Assembly (NCBI RefSeq): GCF_002099195.1
Contig: NZ_NBYX01000005.1
Span: 1 to 64,000 of the forward strand
Origin: Burkholderia puraquae
GTDB lineage: Bacteria > Pseudomonadota > Gammaproteobacteria > Burkholderiales > Burkholderiaceae
Reading direction: 5' to 3'
DNA length: 64,000 nt
The notes under the pieces are model-generated. The model was not told where the DNA came from and did not search any database. It worked only from the letters and a program-made list of their open reading frames with translations. The translations under genes and the position numbers were made by a program. This document shows positions 31,781 to 41,400 of the stretch, piece by piece; within the stretch, counting starts at the first letter, position 1, and the number at the start of each line of letters is the position of its first letter.

Positions 31781-33196
31781 ATGAGTAAAACCGTCGCCGA
31801 CGTCATGCAACTCGTGAAGGACGAGGACTGCAAGTTTGTCGATTTCCGCTTCACGGACACGCGCGGCAAGGAACAGCACGTGTCGGTGCCGGTTTCGGCG
31901 TTCGACGAAGACAAGTTCGAAAGCGGTCATGCATTCGACGGTTCGTCGATCGCGGGCTGGAAGGGCATCGAGGCGTCGGACATGCTGCTCATGCCGGACC
32001 CGAACGCAGCGTTCGTCGACCCGTTCTACGAAGAGTCGACCCTCGTGCTGACCTGCGACGTGGTCGAGCCGGCCGACGGCAAGGGCTACGAGCGCGATCC
32101 GCGCTCGCTCGCGAAGCGCGCCGAAGCGTACCTGAAGAGCACGGGCATCGGCGACACGGCTTACTTCGGTCCGGAACCGGAATTCTTCATTTTCGACTCG
32201 GTCCAGTGGAACACGGACATGTCGGGCTGCTTCGTGAAGATCAACTCGGAAGAAGCGCCGTGGTCTTCGGCCAAGGAATTCGAAGGCGGCAACACGGGCC
32301 ACCGTCCGGGCACGAAGGGCGGCTACTTCCCGGTCGCACCGGTCGACACGTTCCAGGACATGCGTTCGGAAATGTGCCTGCTGCTCGAACAGCTCGGCAT
32401 TCCGGTCGAAGTGCACCACCACGAAGTGGCGGGCCAGGGCCAGAACGAAATCGGCACGAAGTTCTCGACGCTGGTTCAGCGCGCCGACTGGACGCAATGG
32501 TCGAAGTACATCATCCATAACGTCGCGCACTCGTACGGCAAGACGGCGACGTTCATGCCGAAGCCGGTCGTCGGCGACAACGGTTCGGGCATGCACGTTC
32601 ACCAGTCGATCTGGAAGGACGGCCAGAACCTGTTCGCGGGCAACGGCTACGCCGGCCTGTCGGAACTGGCGCTGTTCTACATCGGCGGCATCATCAAGCA
32701 CGCCCGTGCGCTGAACGCGATCACGAACCCGACGACGAACTCGTACAAGCGTCTGGTTCCGCACTTCGAAGCACCGGTCAAGCTCGCTTACTCGGCGCGT
32801 AACCGTTCGGCATCGATCCGCATTCCGCACGTGTCGAACCCGAAGGGCCGCCGTATCGAAACGCGCTTCCCGGATCCGATGGCGAACCCGTACCTGCTGT
32901 TCTCGGCACTGATGATGGCGGGCCTCGACGGGATCCAGAACAAGATCCATCCGGGCGAAGCTGCGGACAAGAACCTGTACGACCTGCCGCCGGAAGAGGA
33001 TGCGAAGATCCCGACCGTCTGCGCAGGCCTCGACCAGGCACTGGAAGCGCTCGACAAGGATCGCGAGTTCCTGACCCGTGGCGGCGTGTTCACGGACAGC
33101 ATGCTCGATGCATACCTCGCGCTGAAGGAGCAGGAGCTGGCGAAGTTCCGCATGACGACGCACCCGATCGAGTTCGAGATGTACTACTCGCTCTAA
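31781..33196 (+). CDS. glnA: Type I glutamine synthetase
   Basis: A 471-residue type I (GSI-beta) glutamine synthetase, making glutamine from glutamate, ammonia and ATP as a dodecamer. [27 protein letters not shown] (metal-binding glutamates), [17 protein letters not shown] and [12 protein letters not shown] (ATP site) are all present. Y400 in NLYDLPPEE is the site adenylylated by GlnE. AGGAGAAGAGG precedes the start. It is followed by a terminator and then by ntrB-ntrC, so the enzyme sits beside its own regulators. Confidence 0.97.
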   Translation: MSKTVADVMQLVKDEDCKFVDFRFTDTRGKEQHVSVPVSAFDEDKFESGHAFDGSSIAGWKGIEASDMLLMPDPNAAFVDPFYEESTLVLTCDVVEPADGKGYERDPRSLAKRAEAYLKSTGIGDTAYFGPEPEFFIFDSVQWNTDMSGCFVKINSEEAPWSSAKEFEGGNTGHRPGTKGGYFPVAPVDTFQDMRSEMCLLLEQLGIPVEVHHHEVAGQGQNEIGTKFSTLVQRADWTQWSKYIIHNVAHSYGKTATFMPKPVVGDNGSGMHVHQSIWKDGQNLFAGNGYAGLSELALFYIGGIIKHARALNAITNPTTNSYKRLVPHFEAPVKLAYSARNRSASIRIPHVSNPKGRRIETRFPDPMANPYLLFSALMMAGLDGIQNKIHPGEAADKNLYDLPPEEDAKIPTVCAGLDQALEALDKDREFLTRGGVFTDSMLDAYLALKEQELAKFRMTTHPIEFEMYYSL

Positions 33197-33276
33197 TCGG
33201 CGATGGCGCTTCGATTCAGCGCCGTCATGCCGGTTCGTTCCCGTCGCGCGGCCCGCGGCGGGAACAGCGGAGTCTG

Positions 33277-33306
33277 AAAGGGGCGGCGTCCAGCCGTCCC
33301 TTTTTT
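33277..33306 (+). terminator. Terminator after glnA
   Basis: AAAGGGGCGGC (33277-33287) pairs with GCCGTCCCTTT (one mismatch) around GTCCA and ends in TTTTTT. Partial read-through would give the lower level of ntrB-ntrC expected from the glnA promoter. Confidence 0.8.
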
Positions 33307-33356
33307 GTTCCGACGATTTTCATTTTCTGGCCCGGTGAGGCGCGACAAGCACGCAG

Positions 33357-34499
33357 ATGGTTCTGAAGAATCTGATCAAGGCGAGAACGGGGCAGCCCGA
33401 GCGACTGACGGACGACGAGCGGCTCGCACGCTCGGGCCTGCTGGCGGGGCTGGAAGCACTGCCGACGGTCGTGATCGTGCTCGACCGCAAGACGCTGCGG
33501 ATCGCGTTCGCGAACCCGTCCGCGGAGGCGATGCTCGACATCTCGCGCCGGCAGCTCGCGCAGCGGCCGTGGGGCGAGATTTTTCCGAACGCGAACGAGC
33601 TTGCATCGACGATCACCGCGATCGGCGAGGAACGCTTTCACGCGACGCACCTCGATACCGTGCTCGACCGGCCCGGCCGCGAACCGCTGCACGTGCATGC
33701 GATCGTCGGCTTCCTCGAGACCGCGCCCGATTTCGTGCTCGTCGAGCTGTTCGAGAACGAGCGGCAGTCGCGTACCGATCGCGAGGAGCGCATCCACGAC
33801 CTGACCGCGGTCAACAAGCAGTTGATCCGCAACCTCGCGCACGAGATCAAGAACCCGCTCGGCGGCATTCGCGGCGCAGCCCAGTTGCTCGAATTCGAGC
33901 TCGGCGAGCGCGAACGCGGCGAGTTGCGCGAATACACGCAGGTGATCATCAAGGAGTCCGACCGCCTGCAGACGCTCGTCGACCGGTTGCTGGAGCCGCA
34001 CCGGCATCCGCACATCGTCGGCGACGTGAACATTCATGAAGTGTGCGAGCGCGTGCGCGCGGTGATGCTCGCGGAATTCCCGCGCGGGCTCACGATCGAG
34101 CGCGACTACGACGTGAGCGTGCCGGACCTGCGCGGCGACAAGGAGCAACTGATCCAGGCGCTGCTCAACATCGTGCGCAACGCCGCGCAGGCGCTGCGCG
34201 AACGGATCGCGCAGGGCGACGCGAAGATCGAGCTGCGCACGCGCATCGCGCGCAAGGTGACGATCGCGAAGCGCCTGTACCGGCTGGCACTGGACTTGCA
34301 CGTGATCGACAACGGGCCCGGCATTCCGGAAGAAATCCGCGACCGGATCTTCTACCCGCTCGTGTCCGGGCGCGACGACGGCAGCGGCCTCGGCCTCACG
34401 CTCGCGCAGACGTTCGTGCAGCAGCACGACGGGATGATCGAGGTCGAAAGCCGGCCCGGACGTACCGAATTTCAGATCCTGCTGCCGCTCGACCATTGA
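33357..34499 (+). CDS. glnL: Nitrogen sensor histidine kinase NtrB
   Basis: A 380-residue soluble kinase. An N-terminal PAS domain (about residues 25-130) is followed by the dimerisation/phosphotransfer helix with LAHEIKNPLGG (H162) and the ATPase domain with NIVRNAAQAL (N box), DNGPGIPEEIRDRIF (G1) and GSGLGLTLAQ (G2). It phosphorylates NtrC when nitrogen is short and dephosphorylates it with PII when nitrogen is plentiful. It has no membrane span, as expected. It lies between glnA and ntrC on the same strand. Confidence 0.95.
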   Translation: MVLKNLIKARTGQPERLTDDERLARSGLLAGLEALPTVVIVLDRKTLRIAFANPSAEAMLDISRRQLAQRPWGEIFPNANELASTITAIGEERFHATHLDTVLDRPGREPLHVHAIVGFLETAPDFVLVELFENERQSRTDREERIHDLTAVNKQLIRNLAHEIKNPLGGIRGAAQLLEFELGERERGELREYTQVIIKESDRLQTLVDRLLEPHRHPHIVGDVNIHEVCERVRAVMLAEFPRGLTIERDYDVSVPDLRGDKEQLIQALLNIVRNAAQALRERIAQGDAKIELRTRIARKVTIAKRLYRLALDLHVIDNGPGIPEEIRDRIFYPLVSGRDDGSGLGLTLAQTFVQQHDGMIEVESRPGRTEFQILLPLDH

Positions 34500-34545
34500 G
34501 CGGCGGCATGGCGATTCACCAGATTTACCAATATCTGACCGACCT

Positions 34546-36063
34546 ATGAAGCCGATCTGGATAGTAGACGACGACCAATCGATCCGCTGGGTGCTCGAAA
34601 AGGCGCTCGCCCGCGACAGCTTCGCGACGAAGAGCTTCGCGAACGTGCGTGACGCGCTGGCCGCGCTCGACCACGAGACACCGCAGGTGCTCGTATCCGA
34701 CATCCGGATGCCGGGCGGCTCGGGCCTCGAGTTGCTGCAGGCGATGCACGAGCGCCTGCCGGGCCTGCCCGTCATCATCATGACGGCATTCTCCGATCTC
34801 GACAGTGCCGTCGCGGCGTTCCAGGGCGGCGCGTTCGAATATCTCGCGAAGCCGTTCGACGTCGACAAGGCGGTCGAGCTGATTCGCCGCGCGGTCGAGG
34901 AAAGCCTGCGCGGCGGCGCGCCGCAGGACGAGCGCGTGGCCGAGGCGCCCGAGATGCTCGGCCAGGCGCCCGCGATGCAGGACATGTTCCGTGCGATCGG
35001 CCGCCTGTCGCACTCGGCCGCGACCGTGCTGATCACCGGCGAATCGGGCACCGGCAAGGAGCTCGTCGCGCGTGCGCTGCACCGTCACAGCCCGCGCGCG
35101 AACGGGCCCTTCATCGCGCTGAACACGGCGGCGATTCCGAAGGACCTGCTCGAATCCGAACTGTTCGGCCATGAGCGCGGCGCGTTCACCGGCGCGCAGA
35201 CGACGCGGCAGGGCCGCTTCGAGCAGGCCGAGAACGGCACGTTGTTCCTCGACGAAATCGGCGACATGCCGTTCGACCTGCAGACGCGCCTGTTGCGCGT
35301 GCTGTCGGACGGGCAGTTCTACCGCGTTGGCGGGCACAACCCGCTGCGTGCGAACGTGCGCGTGATCGCCGCGACGCACCAGAATCTCGAATCGCGCGTG
35401 CGGCAGGGGCTGTTCCGCGAGGACCTTTACCACCGGCTCAATGTGATCCGGCTGCGCCTGCCGCCGCTGCGCGAACGCAGCGAGGACATTGCGCTGCTCA
35501 CGCGCCACTTCCTGCAGAAGAGCGCGCGCGATCTCGGCGTCGAGCCGAAGCGCGTGTCCGACGATGCGCTGGCTTACCTCTCGTCGCTGGCGTTTCCCGG
35601 CAACGTGCGCCAGCTCGAGAACCTCGCGAACTGGCTGACCGTGATGGCACCCGCACAGACGGTCGAGATCAAGGACCTGCCGCCCGACCTCGTGCCGTCC
35701 GGTGCGCCGGTCGGCACGACGGGCGACGGCGCGGATGCGCACGGCAGCGGTGCCGATGCGGCGCTCGCGCAACCGGCGTTCGGTACGGCGCCGGCGGCGC
35801 CCGCGCCCGTTGCGGCCGCACCGAACGGCGGCGCGCCGGCTGGCTATCCGATCTGGGAGCACGGCCTGCGCACCGAGGTTGCGCGGCTGTTACGCGAGAA
35901 CTCGGCCGACGTGATGGACGAGCTCGCACGCCGCTTCGAGGCGGCCGTGATCCGCGAGGCGCTCGACTTCACGCGCGGCCGCAAGGTCGAGGCTGCGGAG
36001 CGTCTCGGCATCGGCCGCAACACGATCACACGCAAGATCCAGGAACTCCATCTGGAGCCCTGA
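34546..36063 (+). CDS. glnG: Nitrogen response regulator NtrC
   Basis: A 505-residue sigma-54 activator. The receiver domain carries D52 ([11 protein letters not shown]). The AAA+ domain has Walker A GESGTGKE (about residues 165-172) and the GAFTGAQ loop that contacts sigma-54. The Fis-type HTH is at the end ([19 protein letters not shown]). An Ala/Pro/Gly-rich insert of about 70 residues lies between the AAA+ domain and the HTH, longer than in enteric NtrC. It should bind the two boxes upstream of glnA and activate the sigma-54 promoter there. Confidence 0.96.
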   Translation: MKPIWIVDDDQSIRWVLEKALARDSFATKSFANVRDALAALDHETPQVLVSDIRMPGGSGLELLQAMHERLPGLPVIIMTAFSDLDSAVAAFQGGAFEYLAKPFDVDKAVELIRRAVEESLRGGAPQDERVAEAPEMLGQAPAMQDMFRAIGRLSHSAATVLITGESGTGKELVARALHRHSPRANGPFIALNTAAIPKDLLESELFGHERGAFTGAQTTRQGRFEQAENGTLFLDEIGDMPFDLQTRLLRVLSDGQFYRVGGHNPLRANVRVIAATHQNLESRVRQGLFREDLYHRLNVIRLRLPPLRERSEDIALLTRHFLQKSARDLGVEPKRVSDDALAYLSSLAFPGNVRQLENLANWLTVMAPAQTVEIKDLPPDLVPSGAPVGTTGDGADAHGSGADAALAQPAFGTAPAAPAPVAAAPNGGAPAGYPIWEHGLRTEVARLLRENSADVMDELARRFEAAVIREALDFTRGRKVEAAERLGIGRNTITRKIQELHLEP

Positions 36064-36152
36064 GCACGATTTGCGGCATGCGCAGGCATCGCGCATGCCG
36101 CGATCGGACATAATCGCGGTTTGCACGCAGCTTGCCATTCCGCCAATCCGCA

Positions 36153-38267
36153 ATGTCCGATTCTTTCCGCTGGCCCGCCGGGGCCGACCCGTTCCGTTTC
36201 CTCGAAGCGCTCGACAGCAAGCGCGCCCGCACGTGGGTCGACGAGCAAAATGCGCGCACGCGCGCCGCACTGCGTGACGACGACGCGTATCGCGCACTGA
36301 CGGCGCGCCTTGCCAAAGCGTACCTGCCGCGCGAGCGCCCGGTGATTCCAACCCGCTGGCGCGACTGGGCCTATGACCTGTGGCAGGACGATCTCCATCC
36401 GAAGGGGCTGTGGCGCCGCACGCGCTGGGACGACTGGCGCGCGGGAAAACCGGCGTGGGACACGCTGCTCGACGTCGACGCGCTCGGTGCGGAGGAGGGC
36501 GAGTCGTGGGTGTTCGAGCAGGACGCGATCCTGTACCCGGACGGCGATCGCGCGTTGCTGTCGCTGTCGCCGGGCGGTGCCGACGCGGTCGTCGTGCGCG
36601 AATTCGATCTCGTCGAACGGCGGTTCGTCGACGGCGGCTTCACGATCGACGAGCCGGGGCATCACACGGTCGGCTGGATCGATCGCGATACCGTCTACGT
36701 GAGCTGGGATCGCGGCGACGCACATGCGACCGCGGCCGGCTATCCGTACGAAGCGCGGCGCTGGGTGCGCGGCACGGCGCTCGCCGATGCGCCCGTCGTC
36801 TTCAGCGGCGAACCCGACGACATCAGCGCGGGCGCGGGGTTCGATCCGATCGACAACCGCCACGTCGCGTGGCGCAGCGTCGACTTTTTCGATGCGCATG
36901 CGTACCGGCTGACGGAAGCGGGCGAGTGGGCGCGCTACGACGTGCCGACCCATGTCGAGGTCGGGTTCTGGGAAGGCTGGCTCGTGCTGGAACCGCGCCT
37001 CGACTGGGATTGCGACGGCGTGCGCCATGCGGGCGGCTCGCTGCTCGCGATCCGCGAGCAGGCGTTCCTGGCCGGGTCGCGCGAACTCACGACGCTGTTC
37101 GCGCCGCAACCGTCGACGTCTGCGTGCACGTGGACGCACACGCGCACGACGCTGATTGCAAGCTGGCTCGACGACGTGCACAACCGCACGATGCTGTGGC
37201 AGCCGCGGCAGGCCGACGACGGCACGTGGGCCTGGGACGCGCGGCCGTTCGAGTGGCCGGGGCCGGGCGACGCGCAGATCGACGTCGAGCCCGTCGAGGC
37301 GACGCTGAACGACGAGATTTACGTGGACGTCGACACCTGTCTCGATCCGCCCGAATGCTGGCTGGCCGATCTTGCGGACCGCGCGGACGATGCGCCGTCG
37401 CGCCGTGTGCTGCTCGACCGGCCGCCGGTGCAGTTCGACGCGGCCGGGCTTGTCGTGCGCCGCGCGAGCGCGCGCTCGAAGGACGGCACGATGGTGCCGT
37501 ACACGCTGATCGGGCCGCGCGATGCGCTCGACGTGACCGATGGCGCCCCACGTGTCGCGCGGCCGTGTTTGCTGTCGGGCTATGGCGGGTTTGCGATTCC
37601 GAACCTGCCGGGCTATAGCGATGCGTTCGGTATCGGGTGGCTCGAGCGTGGCGGCGTGATGGCGTTCGCGCACATTCGCGGCGGCGGCGAGTTCGGGCCG
37701 CGCTGGCACGTCGATGCGCAGCGCGAACACCGCCAGCGCTCATTCGACGATTTCATCGCGGTGGCCGAGGATCTGGCCGCGACCGGCGTGACGACCGCCG
37801 CGCAGCTCGGCATCGAGGGGGGCAGCAACGGCGGCCTGCTGGTCGCCGCGTGCATGGTGCAGCGGCCGGAGCTGTTCGGCGCGGTGCTCTGCCGCGTACC
37901 GCTGCTCGACATGCGGCGCTATCCGAAGCTGCACGCGGGTGCTGCGTGGCTCGACGAATACGGCGACCCGGACGATCCGCACGAAGGCGCGGCGCTGGCC
38001 GCGTACTCGCCGTATCACCGCGTGCGCGAAGGCGTCGCGTATCCGCCGCTGCTGCTGACGACGTCGACGCGCGACGATCGTGTACATCCCGCGCATGCGC
38101 GCAAGATGGCCGCACGCATGCATGCGCTCGGTCACGAACGGGTGTGGTACTGGGAGAACACTGACGGCGGCCACGGCAGCGCCGACGATCTGGAACGCGC
38201 GGAAGCCGATGCGGCCGAATTCGGGTTCCTGTGGGCCCATCTCGGGCCGGCGCCCGCGCGGCAATGA
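36153..38267 (+). CDS. Prolyl oligopeptidase-family serine peptidase (S9A)
   Basis: A 704-residue protein starting at ATG 36153. The N-terminal propeller (about residues 70-400) precedes the alpha/beta hydrolase domain. Catalytic residues are visible: S558 in GIEGGSNGGLL, the aspartate in STRDDRVHP and the histidine in NTDGGHGS. The family cuts short peptides after proline or related residues in the cytoplasm. There is no signal peptide. The gene stands alone between ntrC and xth. Confidence 0.92.
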   Translation: MSDSFRWPAGADPFRFLEALDSKRARTWVDEQNARTRAALRDDDAYRALTARLAKAYLPRERPVIPTRWRDWAYDLWQDDLHPKGLWRRTRWDDWRAGKPAWDTLLDVDALGAEEGESWVFEQDAILYPDGDRALLSLSPGGADAVVVREFDLVERRFVDGGFTIDEPGHHTVGWIDRDTVYVSWDRGDAHATAAGYPYEARRWVRGTALADAPVVFSGEPDDISAGAGFDPIDNRHVAWRSVDFFDAHAYRLTEAGEWARYDVPTHVEVGFWEGWLVLEPRLDWDCDGVRHAGGSLLAIREQAFLAGSRELTTLFAPQPSTSACTWTHTRTTLIASWLDDVHNRTMLWQPRQADDGTWAWDARPFEWPGPGDAQIDVEPVEATLNDEIYVDVDTCLDPPECWLADLADRADDAPSRRVLLDRPPVQFDAAGLVVRRASARSKDGTMVPYTLIGPRDALDVTDGAPRVARPCLLSGYGGFAIPNLPGYSDAFGIGWLERGGVMAFAHIRGGGEFGPRWHVDAQREHRQRSFDDFIAVAEDLAATGVTTAAQLGIEGGSNGGLLVAACMVQRPELFGAVLCRVPLLDMRRYPKLHAGAAWLDEYGDPDDPHEGAALAAYSPYHRVREGVAYPPLLLTTSTRDDRVHPAHARKMAARMHALGHERVWYWENTDGGHGSADDLERAEADAAEFGFLWAHLGPAPARQ

Positions 38268-38284
38268 GCGCGCGGGCTGCCCGA

Positions 38285-39061
38285 TCAGCCGACGACCGCG
38301 ACGACGGGCGTGTGGTCGGACGGCTGTTCCCACGTGCGCGGCGTGCGGTCGACTTCGCATGACGTACAGGTTTCGGCGAGCGCCGGCGACAGCAGCACGT
38401 GGTCGATGCGCAGCCCCGCGTTGCGGCGAAACGCCATCATCCGGTAGTCCCACCACGTGAAGGTTTTCTCGGGCTGTTCGAAGCGGCGGAACGCGTCGAC
38501 GAAGCCGAGCTCGATCAGTTGCGTGAAGTGCGCGCGCTCCTGCGGCGACACGAGGTTCTGGCCTTCCCATTTCGCGGGGTCGTGCACGTCGCGGTCTTCC
38601 GGCGCGATGTTGTAGTCGCCGAGCAGCGCGAGCTTCGGGTGGCGCTGCAGTTCGGTGCGCAGCCATGCCTGCAGCGCGTCGAGCCATTGCATCTTGTAGA
38701 CGAACTTGTCGGAGTCGAGCGCCTGGCCGTTCGGGAAATAGGCGGACACGATGCGCACGCCGTCGACCGTCGCGGCGACCACGCGCTGCTGCGGATCGTC
38801 GAAGCCGGGGATGTTGCGCACGATGTCCGATTCGTCGACGGACAGCGTGTCACGCACGAGGATCGCGACACCGTTGTAGGTCTTCTGGCCCGTGAACCAG
38901 CTGCGGTAGCCGGCGGCTTCAAGCTCGGCGCGCGGGAATTTCTCGTCCGGCAGTTTCAGTTCCTGCAGGCACAGCACGTCGGTTCCGCTTTGCGCGAGCC
39001 AGTCGAGCACGTGCTGCTTGCGGACGTTGAGCGAGTTGACGTTCCAGGTGGCGATTTTCAT
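38285..39061 (-). CDS. xth: Exodeoxyribonuclease III (AP endonuclease)
   Basis: A 258-residue Xth/ExoA protein, which removes abasic sites and 3' blocks during base excision repair. MKIATWNVNSLNVRKQHVLDW with LCLQELK is the conserved start (metal-binding Asn and Glu). LLGDYNIAPEDRDV holds the catalytic DxN, and RIDHVLLS with PSDHTPVVA ends the active site. The length is standard. It is convergent with the S9 peptidase gene and divergent from tRNA-fMet. Confidence 0.96.
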   Translation of the reverse strand: MKIATWNVNSLNVRKQHVLDWLAQSGTDVLCLQELKLPDEKFPRAELEAAGYRSWFTGQKTYNGVAILVRDTLSVDESDIVRNIPGFDDPQQRVVAATVDGVRIVSAYFPNGQALDSDKFVYKMQWLDALQAWLRTELQRHPKLALLGDYNIAPEDRDVHDPAKWEGQNLVSPQERAHFTQLIELGFVDAFRRFEQPEKTFTWWDYRMMAFRRNAGLRIDHVLLSPALAETCTSCEVDRTPRTWEQPSDHTPVVAVVG

Positions 39062-39203
39062 GAACGGAGGTGTGCGTGCGGGGTGAATACGAAGGCCGCC
39101 ATCTTACCGCGAGCACGCGGTGCGAACGCGCACGTCGTGCGGGGCAGGGGAGGCGCCGCGCGCCGCTGCTTCGATGAACCGAGAAGAAATTGTGACAAAG
39201 GTG

Positions 39204-39232
39204 TTGACGTGAGTACTCCCTCACCCTATAAT
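39204..39232 (+). promoter_or_regulatory. Promoter of tRNA-fMet
   Basis: TTGACG (39204-39209), an exact 17-base spacer and a perfect TATAAT (39227-39232) lie 12 bases before the tRNA. This is close to the sigma-70 optimum, as expected for a tRNA gene. Confidence 0.9.
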
Positions 39233-39244
39233 TTATTTCTCTGA

Positions 39245-39321
<77 letters not shown>

Positions 39322-39374
39322 AGCACACCTGACGATGTGCAGCGCATATGACCGATGCGCGCTTCGTCGACAAG

Positions 39375-39399
39375 AACCCGGCTCCGTGCCGGGTTTTTT
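39375..39399 (+). terminator. Terminator after tRNA-fMet
   Basis: ACCCGGC and GCCGGGT form a 7-bp stem around a short loop and run into TTTTTT (39394-39399). It ends the tRNA transcript about 55 bases after the tRNA. Confidence 0.85.
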
Positions 39400-39417
39400 G
39401 TTTTCTGCGTCCGAATG

Positions 39418-40221
39418 TTATTTCGGCGCGCCCGGGCTCCCGGGCAGGAGGCCGTTCTCGAGCCGATAAGTCGACGTGTTGACGAGCGTAGCCCGTGCAT
39501 TCGGCGTACCGGCCAGCACCGCGCACTTGTCCTTGCCCGTATTCAGCCGGATCGACCGTTCGGTCGTCGGATAGTCCACGTCCTTCATATAGAAATGCGG
39601 CAGTGACGTCGTGTGCCGTGCATACGGCACGCACGGCCGCTTCATCGGGTCGCTTGATGCACCATTGAACGGGAAGTACTCATCGAACAGGTAAGCCGAA
39701 CTCGACAGGCCGCCCCAGTCCGCCGGTACGGCGATGCTGCCGGTCGGCGTCGTGACGCCGGTGGCGACGTCCGTGATGAAGCCTTCGACGGTCGAGCGCC
39801 CGTCGTTGCGATCGGCCGGCGCATGGACGACTTGCAGCCGGTACGCATGACCCGGGGTCCATGCGTAGGCGAGCGAGCATGATGTTCCCGCGCCGCCGTC
39901 GGCGCCACCGCGGCAATTCGCGGACAGCGGCGTCGTGCCAGTGCCGAATGCGCTGAAGATCACGAGGTTGCTGCCTTGGGTGCGCGGCTGGATGCCGGTG
40001 TAGATCGCGTGCCCGCCGTGCTCGGACGACAGCTGGTTGGCCCAGTAGTAACTGGCATTGACGTTGGCCGGCACGACCTCGGGCGTGATATCCCATGTCA
40101 TGCGGTCGAACCCGCCGTTGGGCGTCTGCGTGGCCGACGCGGTGATGTTGGGATCGGCGTGCGCGTCGAGCATGGTCGACACGGCGAGCAGCACACCGAC
40201 CACGGAGCTGAATCCATTCAT
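39418..40221 (-). CDS. Secreted protein of unknown function (possibly DUF3472-like)
   Basis: A 267-residue exported protein. I start at ATG 40221, where a signal peptide begins (MNGFSSVVGVLLAVSTMLDAHA) with AGGA upstream; residues before it have no such character. The mature part is beta-rich with GGHAIYTGIQPRTQGSNLVI and AYAWTPGHAYRLQVV. This recalls DUF3472 proteins, but the match is by eye and not strong. Several cysteines could form disulfides outside the cytoplasm. No linked gene suggests a role. Confidence 0.75.
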   Translation of the reverse strand: MNGFSSVVGVLLAVSTMLDAHADPNITASATQTPNGGFDRMTWDITPEVVPANVNASYYWANQLSSEHGGHAIYTGIQPRTQGSNLVIFSAFGTGTTPLSANCRGGADGGAGTSCSLAYAWTPGHAYRLQVVHAPADRNDGRSTVEGFITDVATGVTTPTGSIAVPADWGGLSSSAYLFDEYFPFNGASSDPMKRPCVPYARHTTSLPHFYMKDVDYPTTERSIRLNTGKDKCAVLAGTPNARATLVNTSTYRLENGLLPGSPGAPK

Positions 40222-40546
40222 GTTCAGGTTCCTGTTGGTGGAAAAAGAGATCGCACGAGCAGCGTCGATTGCAGCGACTCCGCTCGCATACCAATTTGCG
40301 TTCACTTTATGACCAATGGATAACCGGTCGCGTTGGCGAGGCCGCATGGCGTGCGCCGCCCGATTCGCGGGCTGTTCCCGCCGAGCCCCGTGCAGCGGGC
40401 GAGAGCAAGGTGTTGCGAGCAGCGCGACGAGACCCCCGGAATGGTGATTCCTGCCACACGGAATAATCCGCCGACGAAAATGCGGTGATGGTTGCCGGCG
40501 AGTGTGGTGGCATCCGGTCGAACCGCCGCGCGATGGCGTGCGGGGG
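40222..40546. other. Intergenic region without a visible gene
   Basis: About 325 bases between two minus-strand genes. Short frames are present but have no ribosome site or recognisable sequence. I see no strong terminator or repeat. Confidence 0.5.
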
Positions 40547-41239
40547 TCAGCGCGCCGCCCACTCGACCGCCGCCTTCGCATGCAGGGCGGTCGTATCGAA
40601 CACCGGCAGCGGCGAGTCGTCCGCGCCGATCAGCAGCGTGATTTCCGTGCAGCCGAGGATCACGGCCTGCGCGCCGCGTTGTGCCAGCTCCTCGATGATC
40701 GTCACGTACGTCGCGCGCGATTCCGGCGAGATGATGCCGTGGCACAGCTCGTCGTAGATGATCCGGTGCACGTCGTCGCGCCCGCGTTCGTCCGGCACGA
40801 GCACCTCCATCCCGAATTTGCCGCGCAACCGCTCCGCGTAGAACGGCAACTCCATCGTGTAGCGCGTGCCCAGCAGCGCGACGCGCTCGACGCCCGCGTC
40901 GCGCAGCGCGGCGCCGGTCGGGTCGGCGATGTGCAGGAACGGCAGCGACACCGCGGCTTCGATCGCATCGCATACGCGATGCATCGTATTGGTCGTCAGC
41001 ACGACGAGATCGGCGCCGGCCGCTTCGAGCTGCCGCGCGGCGCCGGCCATCCGTTCGCCGAGCGCGGCCCAGTCGTGCGTGCGCTGCAGCGCTTCGATCT
41101 CCGCGAAATCGACCGTGACCAGCACGCTCTTCGCGTTGTGGTGCCCGCCGTGCAACGCCTTCGAATGGCGATTGATCATCCGGTAATACTCGGCCGACGA
41201 TTCCCAGCTCATCCCGCCGATCAGTCCGATCGTCTTCAT
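40547..41239 (-). CDS. Aspartate/glutamate racemase-family protein
   Basis: A 230-residue racemase-fold protein (MKTIGLIGGMSWESSAEYYR). The catalytic pair is a threonine in LTTNTMHRV and a cysteine in ILGCTEITLL. The replacement of one of the two usual cysteines by threonine is the pattern of the YgeA-type broad-specificity amino-acid racemases. It therefore differs from true aspartate racemases, which have two cysteines. It is divergent from dinB. The substrate is not certain. Confidence 0.88.
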   Translation of the reverse strand: MKTIGLIGGMSWESSAEYYRMINRHSKALHGGHHNAKSVLVTVDFAEIEALQRTHDWAALGERMAGAARQLEAAGADLVVLTTNTMHRVCDAIEAAVSLPFLHIADPTGAALRDAGVERVALLGTRYTMELPFYAERLRGKFGMEVLVPDERGRDDVHRIIYDELCHGIISPESRATYVTIIEELAQRGAQAVILGCTEITLLIGADDSPLPVFDTTALHAKAAVEWAAR

Positions 41240-41362
41240 CCGTCACCTTTGCGTTTCGTGTATTGCGGCAGACGAGTATAGGCGGCGCTGTCCGCGCCCG
41301 GCCGGTACGATCCGCGCAAAGCGGGCCGGTACGGCGCCGCCGGGCGCGGCCGCACGCGGCAG

Positions 41363-41391
41363 TTGAAACCGGCACTGTGTTTTTGTACAGT
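41363..41391 (+). promoter_or_regulatory. LexA-controlled promoter of dinB
   Basis: CTGTGTTTTTGTACAG (41375-41390) matches the LexA box CTGT-N8-ACAG exactly. TTGAAA (41363-41368), a 17-base spacer and TACAGT (41386-41391) form a promoter that the box overlaps. It predicts induction of dinB by DNA damage. Confidence 0.85.
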
Positions 41392-41400
41392 ATCGGCACC